Shown here piece by piece: positions 1 through 11,940 of a DNA stretch of 64,000 nucleotides (position 1 is its first letter; every line of letters starts with the position of its first letter). The position numbers and the translations under genes are program-made. The notes beneath the pieces are model-generated. The model was not told the origin of the DNA. It was given only the letters and a program-made list of their open reading frames with translations, and did not search any database. The stretch spans positions 2,728,001 through 2,792,000 of the forward strand of contig JAGYVD010000010.1 in NCBI GenBank assembly GCA_021209875.1. The letters run 5' to 3'. This DNA comes from Rosellinia necatrix (taxonomy: Eukaryota > Ascomycota > Sordariomycetes > Xylariales > Xylariaceae).

Positions 1-3000
1 TTATTTAAAAAAAAGTCCTAGAACTTACTTTTTATTACAACGGTTAAATTAAAATAATTATTGTAGCAGCCGATTTTTTTTAAAACATTGCTTGTAAACA
101 TAATTAGCAAGCATATTATAAGTTAATTATTAATAAAATAGTTGTTTAAACGTTTAAGCTATTTATAGTTAATATAAAATTAAAAAAACGTAACTATAAA
201 AAAAATCGATTAATTTAAACTAACGACGCTTTATTAATCGTAAACTTATTAACTTTTTAAAATTATTAAAAGCATGTTTTTAAATAATATTTAATTTAAA
301 ATAATATTAATAACAACTATATTATTGCTAATTTAGCTATTATAGCACTATATCGTTAATTTTTTAAATTTAAATTATATTTTAAAGTTAAAAAGCAGCT
401 TAAAAAAATCGTAAAACAAAAGCTAAAAAATAATTATAATATTATTAAAAAATATTTTAATATTTCTGCTATAAAAAATATCGAAGCTTTATAAATTTTT
501 AGCAGTGCTAAATATAGTTTTAAAACTTTTTTTAATTAAATTAAGTTTTTATTAATATAAACAGGACTTAAATAGCTAATAGTTTTAAAAGCTTTTTAGT
601 TAGTACTTTTTTTTTAAACAAATTATTTTTTTAAACAACGTAAACTTATTAAAAATATTGTTGCTGTTTTTGCTAAAGCAGCCGATAATAATAATAAAAA
701 AAAGCATTAGGTCGGTAAAAACATATAATATAAAACTGTTATTTTTAACGCAGTTATTTATAATTTAGTTACAATTAGTTCTGCTATTAATTCTATAGTT
801 ATTTAAAAAGCTGTTAATATTGCAGATATTTTAGCAGGTAATAACGCTGTAGTTATAAACATTTAAAGCAAAAAAATTAATATTAAACGTTAAACTATAT
901 AAACATATAAATAAAAATATTAACGTAATTTTAATATAGCGCCGGTAATACTGTTTATATTAACTAAAACAATTAATTTAACAGGCAACTAAGAAATCGC
1001 TAGCGATATAAACGATAACGTTAATTAAAATAATGTTAATATTTATTATTAAACAACGTAAACTACGTTTAAACAGCTTTAAATTAAAACTATAAATGCA
1101 GCTATTTAAACATTGTTTAAATAACTTTAAACTATATAGTTAACGTTTAAACAAGCTTAACTTTTATAAGTTTAATAATTAAAGCTTTATAAAACGTTAA
1201 TTAATATTATAAACTTTACGCTGTAGCAATATTAAGCACTATTTAATACTAAAAAAATTTATAAATATATTTTTAGCAACGTTATATATAAAAGCTAATA
1301 CGGTATTATGTTTTAATAAATAAAAACTAATAATAATTAAAAATTAGCTATTGCTGTTAATATAACAGCGGATATTTAACACGAGATTATAAAACAATTA
1401 TATAATTATTTTTAAAACTTAAAAAACGACGCAGCAGCGCTTATTTTTTGGTTTTATTATAAAACAGCTTTTTATATTAAAAACAGTTTAATAATATATT
1501 ATAAAAGCTTTATAAATTTAATTATTTTATTTAATCAGACTATTTTTATAAATAAAATTAATAAAATTAAAAGCTTGCTTAACAGTAAACTTAAAAAACT
1601 TTTAAACGTAATAATTAAAGCTATTTAATTATTAACAACTAAAATTCTTATTTTGCGCGCTTAAATTAAAAAATTAAAAAAAAAAATATAAAATTATAAT
1701 TATACTGCGTTAAATATTCTTTTAAAATTAAGAATTATTAATCGTAAAATTAATAAAGCTATATAAACTAAACGTAAAAGTTTTTTAATAACTTTTATAT
1801 TACTAGCTATATAACTAATTATAACAACGTTTATAATACTAACAATTCTTATAATTATAATAACGTTTATAATACTAGCGATTTTTACGATTATATTAGT
1901 TAAAAAGCTAGCAAAAAAGATTTTTTTAAACACTGTATTAGTTGTAACGCCTGTTCAACTAATAAAAGCGTTAGCAAAAAAAACTTCTGCGGCTAAAAAA
2001 TCTTAGTTATATAAAAAAACTATATATAAACAAGTTATTATTAATATAAGCTTAAACTTAAAAAAATCGCTATTAAAAGCAGCGAATAAACGCTGTTATA
2101 TTTAGCAGATATTATTAAACGTAGCTTAGTTTTTTAAAACATTAAAACGTAAAATTTAAAAAAGCCGGTTAATTTTTAAACAATTAACTATTTTTATAAA
2201 CTATTTTTTTTTTAATAACAAAGCTTTTATTAGTTGTTTTATATATTAATATTTTCTAACGATATTTATTTTATTATTTTTTTTTTAAATCGTTTTTTTT
2301 TTATTTTTTTTTAACTTTTTTTTAATATTTTTATACTTTTATGCCGATATTTTATAACAATAATATCAGCTTTTTTTTTTTTCGATAACAATATAAAAAT
2401 CTATTACTTTTACTTTTTATTTATATTAATAAAATAAGCTTAAACTTATAAATTATAAACGCTGTTATTAGTTATAATTTATATATTTAATATATTAAAC
2501 TTTTTTTATGTTTTTATTTTTATTTTTTATATTTTATTATTAATAGATTAAGTTTAAACTTGTAGACTAAAAACACTGTTATTATTTGTAAATTTTTAAA
2601 AAACAACTATTATTAAGCTGTAAACACTTCTAAAAAGCGCAAAAAACTTTGCTTTAATTTTTTTTCTTTAGCTGTTATAAATCAACAAAGTTGTTAATAC
2701 TTTTATATTAAAAGCAATTATAAAACTATCCCGACAGACAACTTTTTTAAAAAAGCTATTTTATTAGACGCCTTTTTTTAAAAAGCTTTTTTTAAGCGAA
2801 GCCTTCCTTCTGGAAGGCTTTTAGGAATAGCTATATATTAATTAGACTAGGAGATAAATAATAAATTAATTTTCATTTCTTTCCAACTATCTAATGCCTA
2901 CTAATAATATTTTTTTTTAAAATGTTTTATATAGATTTTTTATTTATTTAAAAACTATTGTTTTATTATATTTTTTATAAGATTTAAATATTTAAAATAG

Positions 3001-4740
3001 TAGCTATTATTTTAATTTTAAATATATTTATATTTTTAGTTAAAAGTTATAAAAATATATATAATTAATATTAGTTTAATAAAAACTGTTTAAACATTTT
3101 ATAATAAGCTTAGTTATAATAGCTTAATAAATATTTATATATATTAAATTAAAACTAAAGTTTTAAAAAAACCAGGGTAATATATATATTAATAAAACAA
3201 ATATTATAAGTAGTAATATTATTTTATATTATTTTAACACGGTTTTAATAATTTTATTTATTTTTTAATAAAATTGCTATTATTTGTTTTAAACGGTTAT
3301 AATTTTATATTTACTTAGTTAAAAATTTTAATTTTTATTAAGTTTTAAAATATATGTTATTATAATGTTTATTATATATTAATATATATAAACGTTTATA
3401 AATTTTTAAATTTAGTTATTAATTTTAATTAATTAATTAATTAATAATTTATTTATAAATTTAGTTATTTTTTATAGCTTTTATTATATATATTATAATA
3501 TAAATTCTAATATAAATTTTTAATTAAATATTATTAGTTTTTAAAAATAATTTATTAATATAATTTATTAATTTAATTAAAAATTCTGCTAGTAGTCGGT
3601 TAAAATTTTTAATTTAAGTTTTTAATTTTAAATTTTAATTTATTACTTTTAAAAAAATCGGTTTATAAAACTTTTTAAAAAGTTGTTTAATTTTTGCAAG
3701 TTAATATTTATATATTAATATTATTTTTAAGTTTTATTTTTAAAACTTTTATAAAAAATAAATTTTATTTTATTTTATCAGATTAAATTATTATTAAATA
3801 AAGCTAGATTTTTAAAACTTTTAAATATAAAAATTATATTTTTATATATTTTTTAAGTTTTTATTTAAGCTTTTTAAAAAAATAATTTTAACAAATATTT
3901 TAAAATTATTTATTTAAATAAAAATTAAAAGCTTTAAAAGTTAAGCTATAAACTATATAAAAATAATATAAATTTATTTAATTAAAAAAATTATAATATA
4001 TTAAAAATTTTAATCAAGATATAAAAATTAAATATGTTTTTTATATTAATAAAAAACAGATTAAATAATTTGTTTAAATTAGTTTAAATTTAAGTTTTAA
4101 GTTTTATATAAGCTTTTTAAACAGTTTAATATTATATATTTTTTTAAGTTTAAATTATTTTAATATTTTAGCTAGTTTAAAATTTTTTATAAATTTTATA
4201 ATTTAAAATTTTATATTAATATTATTAAATAAAAAAATAAAATAATTATATTAAAATTAATATTAAATAATAAATCGTTATTATATAATAATAAAAATAA
4301 TTATTAAACTAATAATAATAAATGCTTTTTATTTTTTAAAACTAATTTTTATAGTTTTAATTAATAAAATTTTATTAGATAATAATAAAAAAATTAAATA
4401 AAAAAAAATATATAAGTTTTAATTTATTTAAAAATTTATAATTTAAATTAAAGCTTTTAATAAAATATTTTAGCTTTATAGTTTATAAATATATTAATTT
4501 GTTTTTAATTTTTAATTTATTGCTGTTGTTTTTTTTTTTATTTAATTTTTTTAAATAGTTATTACTAGACTAAAAAACCTTTTAGCAACTTAATTAACTA
4601 ATAATTTTAATAATAAACAAATATATAAGTTATATTAAACCGCAGTAGGAAAAAACTACGCAAAAAAAAATTTAAATAGCTGCAGCTTTTATTAATTTAT
4701 TAAGTTTAAAATAAGAAATAATGTTATATTAGTTATAAAA
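1..4740. repeat. AT-rich island, probable RIP-degraded transposon remnant
   Basis: The stretch is overwhelmingly A and T with no believable coding frame; the few open frames in it are low-complexity and rich in Ile, Lys, Leu and Asn. Composition changes abruptly near 4,740 to ordinary mixed sequence. In filamentous ascomycetes such islands are usually transposons mutated C-to-T by repeat-induced point mutation (RIP). The part before about 2,740 keeps more G and C than the part from 2,830 to 4,560, so two different elements may be joined. I cannot identify the element family. The link to RIP is inference from composition; no dinucleotide index was calculated. Confidence 0.75.
2799..2820. repeat. 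Perfect 9-bp inverted repeat within the AT-rich island
   Basis: AAGCCTTCC and GGAAGGCTT are separated by four bases, making a perfect hairpin. It sits in a short GC-richer patch (about 2,740-2,900) between two more extreme AT blocks. It could be an element terminus or a junction between two elements. Confidence 0.5.
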
Positions 4741-5435
4741 CTATTTCTTAAGCTAAGGTGAAAAGTGGATAAGTTTAAGGTCCCGGGTGCACAGACCACC
4801 TTACATAGTAAGTTATAAAGTTATAAACACCTTGGAGTTTAGGTTCGTCATACAAAGATGGTGACTCTCTCGCTCCAGATGCCGAGCTAGTCCTTGATGG
4901 GAAGGGCCGGATCACGAACGTATATCAGAAGAGTGGCTAGTTGAGAATGCGAAGCGCCATGGCGTCAAAGGATGCTGCAAAAACAGTACAGCACATCAAG
5001 GAAAACTTCTGTACTAAAGGCCTTTCAATCAATACACCGGAGAAACAGAGGTTGTAGAGAACCATAAGACGGAATCTAAATTCAACAGCATATCCCTCAT
5101 GGATTATGCTACGTTATCTTAGATAGTAGGCTTGATAGGTCTCGATACGACCATCACGTCATGGCTTTAAGATTTAATTCCATGCAATATTGAATCTGCT
5201 GCTGCCCTGGAACGAAACTGTGGCACCATGCGACTACATCACTAGAGCTAATATCAACATGATCACAGTTGCCAAGCGCGGTTTTTGATTATATACGGTC
5301 ACTTCTATGTAAGTCAAGACCACCATAGTTTATTACCGAAACTTTGTCTGCTCATATTACCGATAACAAGGTGACGCTCTGGAGAACTTGTCAATTTTAT
5401 GACAGCCGTTCAAGAACCATCACTAGGCACTCAAA
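4741..5435. other. Non-coding flank of the AT-rich island
   Basis: Ordinary mixed-composition sequence with no open frame of note on either strand and no recognisable RNA gene. I see nothing further in it. Confidence 0.5.
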
Positions 5436-5717
5436 ATGTTGAGAAAACCAATGAATGTATTCTTGGCGATCGCTACCATATTTACCCCGCCTTCAGCCCA
5501 CGTCGTGGGGGGAGTACCCATGAATGAATGGCACGGCTCCCCTAAGAATATCCCGCACCCAACCAGCTTGCTAAACAATACAACTATTTCACTGCCGGTA
5601 GCCGTAGATACCGCATCGTTAGATGAGTCTCACTGGGTGTCTGTTAAGAACTCCAAAAAAACTGCCGTCAGACGCTTAGAACATCGCGATCTTTGTCGAG
5701 GACGAAGTATTCCTTAG
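5436..5717 (+). CDS. Possible small secreted protein (93 aa), unrecognised
   Basis: The frame begins with a plausible signal peptide: a short basic start (MLRKP), a hydrophobic core around residues 7-22, and small residues after it. The rest has one possible N-glycosylation site (NNTT), one cysteine and a basic C-terminus. No family is recognised. It lies 0.7 kb from the AT-rich island, a setting where candidate effectors often occur, but with a single exon and one cysteine it could equally be chance. It may also be the first exon of a longer gene. Confidence 0.2.
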   Translation: MLRKPMNVFLAIATIFTPPSAHVVGGVPMNEWHGSPKNIPHPTSLLNNTTISLPVAVDTASLDESHWVSVKNSKKTAVRRLEHRDLCRGRSIP

Positions 5718-6215
5718 AAGCTGTTTTCGGTCCGTTATTAGCGAATTTAATATTTCAAGCCTTTACTACCGCACCATTCTGAATCCCCCCACGCCTTCCC
5801 TGGGAGATTAGGGGTTTGTAGATGGGATATAGCAAGCAGTCAAACTTATGCCTACAAATGTTGAGGTATTGGTATGGAAGCTTCCACGACTGGAGGTTCT
5901 AGCATCCGAAATTAGAGTCCTGTCGCGGGGTGCCATATATATCAACCGCGTCGTTTTTTCTGTCGCAGGTCCTTATTACTATATTTACATTACAGCGCGG
6001 GGACTTTCATAACAAGTAAGGGGATAAATATCGTTTGGACCATCACTACAACCTGAATACTGAACGGGACTGATAAGTACAGTTTCCGCAGCAGAAGGTT
6101 CTGTTCCCATTCAAGATGATTATTATTGTATTCAAGCATAACTATATTTAATAGTACGTTCAAAGATCGCACACTTTCCCAAGAAACTCACAAGCCGTCT
6201 CCTATTAACGTCGAA
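5718..6215. other. Intergenic, nothing recognised
   Basis: No supportable gene. It contains the 3' flank of the AAA ATPase gene, which is transcribed leftward and stops at 6,216. Confidence 0.4.
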
Positions 6216-8728
6216 TCATAGCCGCTCTCCTTTATCCTTCGAGATCTCATCCGAGGAGAACCCCCTATTCAATTCCGTGATATATGCCTCGAACTTGCTA
6301 GTCTCACCGATCACACGTTCCAAGTGTTTGTAATTCATCGGTTCCCTCTTGTACATAGCGAGCTGTCTCGCAGTCGAGATCGCATTGCGAATCTCCCTCC
6401 CGTTAAGCTTGCGCTCAGAAAGCTCGGCAATATGCGCCTTGATATCATTAAAATCAATCCCGGGGCCTGGGGTCGTCCGCGTCGGCGAAGTCGAAGGTAC
6501 AATCGCCATTCTCGACCTCTCTAGTTTCTCGAGGCGCTGGACGAAGTTTTCCCAAATTTTGTGCCGTTGGCTTTGATTCAAGTTCTCGTACCGCAGTGTT
6601 AGTTGAATTCGGGACCGGAATGCTTCGTCAAAGGTTCCAACTCTGTTACTTGTCAGGATGAGTATGCCCTCGTAATACTCCAAGACTCGGAGAAATACTG
6701 CATGAATAATTTGTTAACGTTAAAGAACAAGATATGTGATGTGAAATTCGTACCTGAGACTAGAGCGTTTCGTTCAAGATTAGATAGTGACCGCTGCTCC
6801 AGGAATACGTCCGCTTCGTCCAGGAGAACGACGCAGCCCCACGTTTTCCCAAGAAGGAGAACAACTTCAAGATATTTTTCAACGTCTTCTGCCTTGGTGC
6901 CGATATCGCCGCATGTAACCTTGTATAATGGTTTCCGGGCAATCTCGGCCACGCTGGAGCAAGTTAGCAGTACTCAATATTTTCTCATGTCCGTGGCGAA
7001 TACCTTTCAGCTGTCAGGGTCTTTCCGGTTCCTGGGCCGCTGGGTCATATATCAGCACCATGACTATAGTAGGTATGGTTGAGTGGTACTTACCCATGTA
7101 ACAGTATGAACAAGCCATTGCCTTTTCCGCGGATCATGTCAGTGTGATCTTCGGCTTGGAGCTGATTCGTGACAACAGCTTGGATAAGTTCCTTTGTGCT
7201 TTCGTCTATTACTAGTAGCTTGAAGGCTTCTTCGTTCCATGTCACGTCTTCTATGAAGTCCACGCGAAGAGTAACTGGACTTCATTAGCGCATGTGGCGG
7301 AAGAGGGGTCTGGTATACTGACCCCATTCCTTCTTTTGCATGTTGAACCCAGACAGGGTTGTAGGAAGGCACATGAAAAAATTGTCAGGGAGATCAGGTT
7401 GATCCTGAGACATAACTTCTGACCCAAGATCGTCACGATTGGGAAGATCCTCTTGCCCTTCGTTTGGCGGGTGCATCTGTTTAAAGGTTGCCGTGTCTAT
7501 CATGAAACGCAGGTCGGACTAGTCAAGTAGTTAACACCACTCATCATTTGGGCAAGGCAATTGAGATAGTTGAATACCATGTTATAAACCCCCTCAAGTT
7601 CGGCGCCTTTGTAACAGACGTAGTTGCGACGGCGACACTTCCAGAACATTTCCCCCCGCTTACGAATAGCTATCAGATCTTCTTTGTCCGCAAATCGAGC
7701 TGGATAGATTGATAATTCTCGGATTGGAAATTTCCCTGTCAGAGAGGGGGCCTGTCCGAGAACAAACCGCATGTGCTTCTTCTCGAAGTTACCATCAAAC
7801 GCCCATTTGGTTCCTGGGATAGATCTGCTAGGCAAATCTAGCCAATCTTCGGTGGTGAAAGCTTCAAGTAGCGATTTAGATCTGCCCTGGGCGTTTGAGA
7901 TGCAAATTTCTTGTGGAATCTAGGAGGAGCTGTGAGTATAACATGTCGAGAGAGAAAATCGCCAAATAGGGCGCGAAGGTTTACAGCTCGTACAAACAAG
8001 TAATGCGTATATGCGTCCGTAATGTAGCCAGTCGATAGTAGTCGATCTACAATAGCCCATTCATCACCCAAGCAGGTAGCAAGGTAATGCTGGAAAATAT
8101 TAAGATGTAATTGTAAGTCGGGGCTGATCTGCGCTTCTGTTTCTTCTATACTCGAACGAGCCTGGAACCACCAAAGATACGGGTGATAGATCTGGTCGAC
8201 TTCTTCATCTATGAAGTTTGGGTGAACTGTTTCTCTAAGTGCCAAGTTACAAAGCTCGGCAAGAGCACGGCGAAATTCATTAGACATGTTAGAGATGTAC
8301 TCTTTTACAAGCAAGTCTTCGGCTTGCAGGTCGGAACTGGCGCCCTGTTTTGGGCTGGAGTCCATAGATCTAGGAAAGCAACACTCAAACTCCCGGAAAA
8401 CGAGGAAAGTCATTTCTTTATTTCGTTCGAGGTGCAGTTCGAAGTTGTGAATTTTATTGCTCCCCCTCAAATGCGCTTTATATGGCCCACTGTCAACAAC
8501 CCAGGGTAGATCGAGGTATAGTTCGTCATCATGGGAATCCTGGCATCTGACGCGGTTGATGACTTGAAAATCCGGGGGTTTAGGTTGGGCCAACTGACTG
8601 GAACTTAGTCGTCGCAGCTCGACTAGTTCGGCCAATACCGTGTCAAGCTCGTCGAGGATCTCTTCGTCGTTTAATTCGCTCGAATGGCTTAGAAATCGGC
8701 AGATCTCTTCACGCCAGTCGATGGTCAT
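6216..8728 (-). CDS. AAA+ ATPase with N-terminal DUF7025-like region (723 aa, 7 exons)
   Basis: Exons, leftward: 8728-7994, 7919-7578, 7518-7323, 7274-7094, 7039-7004, 6953-6754, 6697-6216. The sum is 724 codons with every junction in frame and GT-AG borders. The first ~430 residues match by eye the N-terminal region (DUF7025-like) of a large fungal AAA family: an LFIPQE segment, CFDG-like WAFDGNF, RFADKEDLIAIRKRGEMFW and YKGAELEG. The C-terminal AAA module has Walker A HGGPGTGKT (about residues 483-491), Walker B VVLLDEAD, sensor-1 LTSN and an arginine-finger-like FRSRI. The Walker A is split by introns, with GPGTGKTLTAE on a 36-bp micro-exon. The family hydrolyses ATP, but its substrate is unknown; members often lie in accessory regions. 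An intact catalytic core suggests an active enzyme. The intron 7993-7920 was chosen because it restores the frame and the LFIPQE motif; it is the least certain junction. Confidence 0.82.
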
Positions 8729-9219
8729 AGTGGGTCGATGTCGAACGCGTTGTCGCTTGTGGGGTGGGTTTGAGTCTCTTCATCGTTAGCAAGCTGACTC
8801 AATCTATAGTGCCTACTTAATAACTAGGTGCTCACCGCTCTCCCATTCGCTCACTGAGCTACCCCGTGTCGCTGGCCGTGGATGCTTGCCGGAAGAAGCC
8901 ATCGTGCAGAACTGGCGGCTCATGACCGGAATGCCACCAGGATTGATACTCGCGTGGAGGTCGGACGGTGGGTGGGAATATAAGTAATGCCCAATAGCAA
9001 CCTCCAATCAGACGCGACCGGTATAGGATTGCGCCGATCAGCTGAAATGGATGGTTCTGTATCTCATTATTCCACGCTCCTCCGCCACCGGGACCCAGCT
9101 CTTCACTGGGCATTCACTTAAAGGGGCAGAGTAATTCATAGTATACTGGCTGTTAAATACGATTATCACCTAGCATATGATCCAACCATGTCAAATAAAA
9201 GGCAGATTAGGAGCTGAGA
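8729..9219. other. Intergenic between two leftward genes
   Basis: Holds the presumed promoter of the AAA ATPase gene and the 3' end of the nucleoside phosphorylase gene. No separate gene is supported. Confidence 0.4.
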
Positions 9220-11632
9220 TTACGAGTCACTATGAGTTGCCCGCCGAATTGTTGGTTGCCAGAACTCGAGAAGGGCCTTCAGACAGGCCGCAGCCGTAAC
9301 GGCAGCATAACCCTGCCACTTTTTGTTCTTGTGGCTGTCGGCATAGTCACATACGCCCTTGATGATGATACAAGGGAATATTTCCCATGCGCCTGCGCCT
9401 TCCATCTCAAATGCGATAATTTCTTCTCTGGCTGCGATCTGATCTCGGTGCTCCCCAGACTTCATGACCGTGTCTCCGGAGGCATATGCCCCGAAATGGA
9501 TAACAGGCAGCCGGTTTCTGACGCCACTCATGATATCAGAATGACGTTGGCGGACTACAAGTTTCTTTAAGTCGCACCCGAGTGTATCGCATGTTGAAAT
9601 GCGAGCTGTGTCACATACTTTGCGGTCAAGGGGCCCGAGGGAAGCACACTGAACGCACTCGGAGGGCGTTTGGTGTTTGTGTCGATATGACGATTCGAAG
9701 AGCCGGTCTTCTTTCACCCCGGGATGTGGCGAGCTACCACTCTGAAGTAGAGCCCCGAGGTGAATTCCAGTCCTATCATGGAGTGTTCCTAGATGCATCT
9801 GCCCTTTGATCTTAGATAGGAAGCCCCTAATTTCTTCTGGTGGTTTCCTGGCATTGCCGTGCATTTCCTCTTTTCGCATGAACGTGTCTGGGAACTGCCT
9901 GCCGAAATCATAGATGACCAATCTGTCGCTGACTATCACGTCCCCCAACAAGATCTCGGTCGAGCGACGGTGAAACGGCACTGCACCGCTTACCCCAACT
10001 ACGAGCGCTAGACGAATACCAGGAAAACTAGTGCGGCAACTAGCGGTGGCCGTCGCGGCAGGCGTCCTACCCATACCGGGCAGATGGACGAGTACCACGT
10101 TGTGGCGGCCAATCCTACCGACGGAGTAAGTATTCTTGTCCCCTTCCATCTTGCTCAATAACTGAATGTCCCAAAGATGATCGAATGTAGAAAGCACAGC
10201 GTCAGCTTCCAATCCCAATGCGCAAATAATGGCGATGGCGATATCGTTGCGATGGAGCGGGGTTGGGCTTGTCCCGGTCGAGACGGTGCTATTGAGGGTA
10301 CCTTTCGACGAGTCGTCATCTTGTCGACTGGAACATGAATCTCCCGGGGCATTGAAACCGCGTAAGCTATAGAAATTAGTTCCAATTAATTTTGGTTGAT
10401 CATGAACACATTGCACAAGTATGCTGAGGTCGTATTACCTGGCTGATGCTTGATAGGTTGGATCATGCGTTTCATGCTGAACTCCTGGAGACGAGATTAA
10501 TTTGCGCTTTACCTGAGTCTCTTCTCTTTCCTTCATTGATAAAAGTGTTGATAGACACCGTATTGAACTCGCTGAGGAGTTCTCAGATGGTCTTTTTCGA
10601 GACTGCGACTGCGACAACCGTCGTGACTGGGAAGCCACCGAAATAACTAGTGCACTTGAATTTCCACGTGAGAGCGGCCTGCTAGATAGCAGCATCACTG
10701 AAAATTTCGATGAGCAGCCGCTCTTCAGTTGTGAAATGAGAGTGTGGAAGTCGTGGGCCCAGTTTTTCGCATCATTAATTCGGCCCCCTAAGATGCTGAG
10801 ATCCAGTACCACGTACAATTTCGGTATTAATTGAACAATGGTGTGAAAGATCTGAAACCAATCATGATTGGTTCTACACTCTTTGAAGAGACGAAGGCTA
10901 TCGACGAGAAAACTGGCCTTGAAGCATGATATTTGACGTAAAGCTTGGACCGCTAGTTGCCTCAGAAGCTCTGTCTCATCCATTTCAGCGAAGAATTCGC
11001 GAGAGGAAGGCTCGCTTAGCATCCATATAGTGGGGTATATCTCAGCGAGTTGGTGAGATATTTCATAACTAAATTGCTCCAAACAGTGGATTGTCTGTGA
11101 AGTCCCCTGTACAATAACCATAGACGACTCTGCGCTTGTCGCCCATGATAATAAACCTGCGGCTTGCCATATATCTTCGGTTTGGCCGTCATTGAGGCCA
11201 CCTCTTCTCTGAACCGCTTGAAGATCTCTACAACTGGCTTGTTGATATTCAGGGTCGATAACAGCTGAGGAAGAGTTGCTGAACGCAAGAAGTTTCCAGA
11301 GGCAGTTTCGACAATTTGGAGGGATCACGATATCCTCCCATTTTGTTTTATCGTTCGGGGCTGAGCAATATCGGCCAGTCTCAGCTACCGATAGGCTTGG
11401 AGGATGGATCTATTAACGTACCTAGGGTTAGGCACCAATCCTTAAGGTCATCGTAGCGGCTATGGTCTTGATTTTGAATAAATAACTCTCCGGCACTTTG
11501 ATCTGACGAAACGGGTATATTCTGAGACGATTTCGTGGCAAGGTCAATCTGCCGCTTTATTTCTGAAAGTAACACGTAAAACTTTTCATATGACATTACG
11601 CATGCTGAATCATTCATAGTCTTTGAAAACAA
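9220..11632 (-). CDS. Nucleoside phosphorylase-domain protein fused to a degenerate NTPase-like region (759 aa)
   Basis: Exons 11632-11422, 11360-10439 and 10366-9220 join in frame (760 codons). Residues from about 417 to the end form a PNP/UDP (purine or uridine phosphorylase-like) domain: DIAIAIICALGLEADAV, a glycine-rich VVLVHLPGMGR, the ALVVGVSGAVP loop, AFEMEGAGAW, and the conserved end IIIKGVCDYADSHKNKKWQGYAA. Residues 1 to about 377 resemble a P-loop NTPase shell: WEDIVIP, then SSMVIVQGTSQ where a Walker A would be (no GKT/GKS), PTIWMLS, and LYVVLDLSIL like a Walker B strand. In fungal NLR-type (STAND) proteins the phosphorylase domain normally sits at the N-terminus, ahead of the NTPase; here the order is reversed and the NTPase looks inactive. 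The phosphorylase could act on nucleosides or adenosine derivatives, or sense them. Substrate unknown. Confidence 0.78.
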
Positions 11633-11940
11633 AGATCGGTGCTGGAATGAGTTGGGATAAACTAAAGTCGAGTCTTACTAAATTACTATTCCTTTGGAGT
11701 ACTTAGCCACACGCTGCTTTAGGGTATGTGCCCAATGGCGAATCAACACGATCAAACCGCATGTAGGCGAGATACGACATCCACCGTCCCCGCCCTAATC
11801 TAGCCGTGTGAATATGCATTTTTGGGCAAAGAGACGATCTCTGCTATCATACTAAACCTTTTCTTTGTGCTTGTACGGCACAAATCCAACCTGTTTCCCC
11901 CGCTTACCAGACACCTATTGGACAGAGGCGAGCTCAGCAG
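11633..11940. promoter_or_regulatory. Divergent intergenic region
   Basis: About 300 bp between the starts of the leftward phosphorylase gene and a rightward unknown gene; presumably holds both promoters. No specific site recognised. Confidence 0.3.

Noticed and set aside
1700..1933. 77-codon minus frame in the AT-rich island
   Set aside because: Ile/Lys/Leu-rich low complexity expected from base composition; no start context or homology features.
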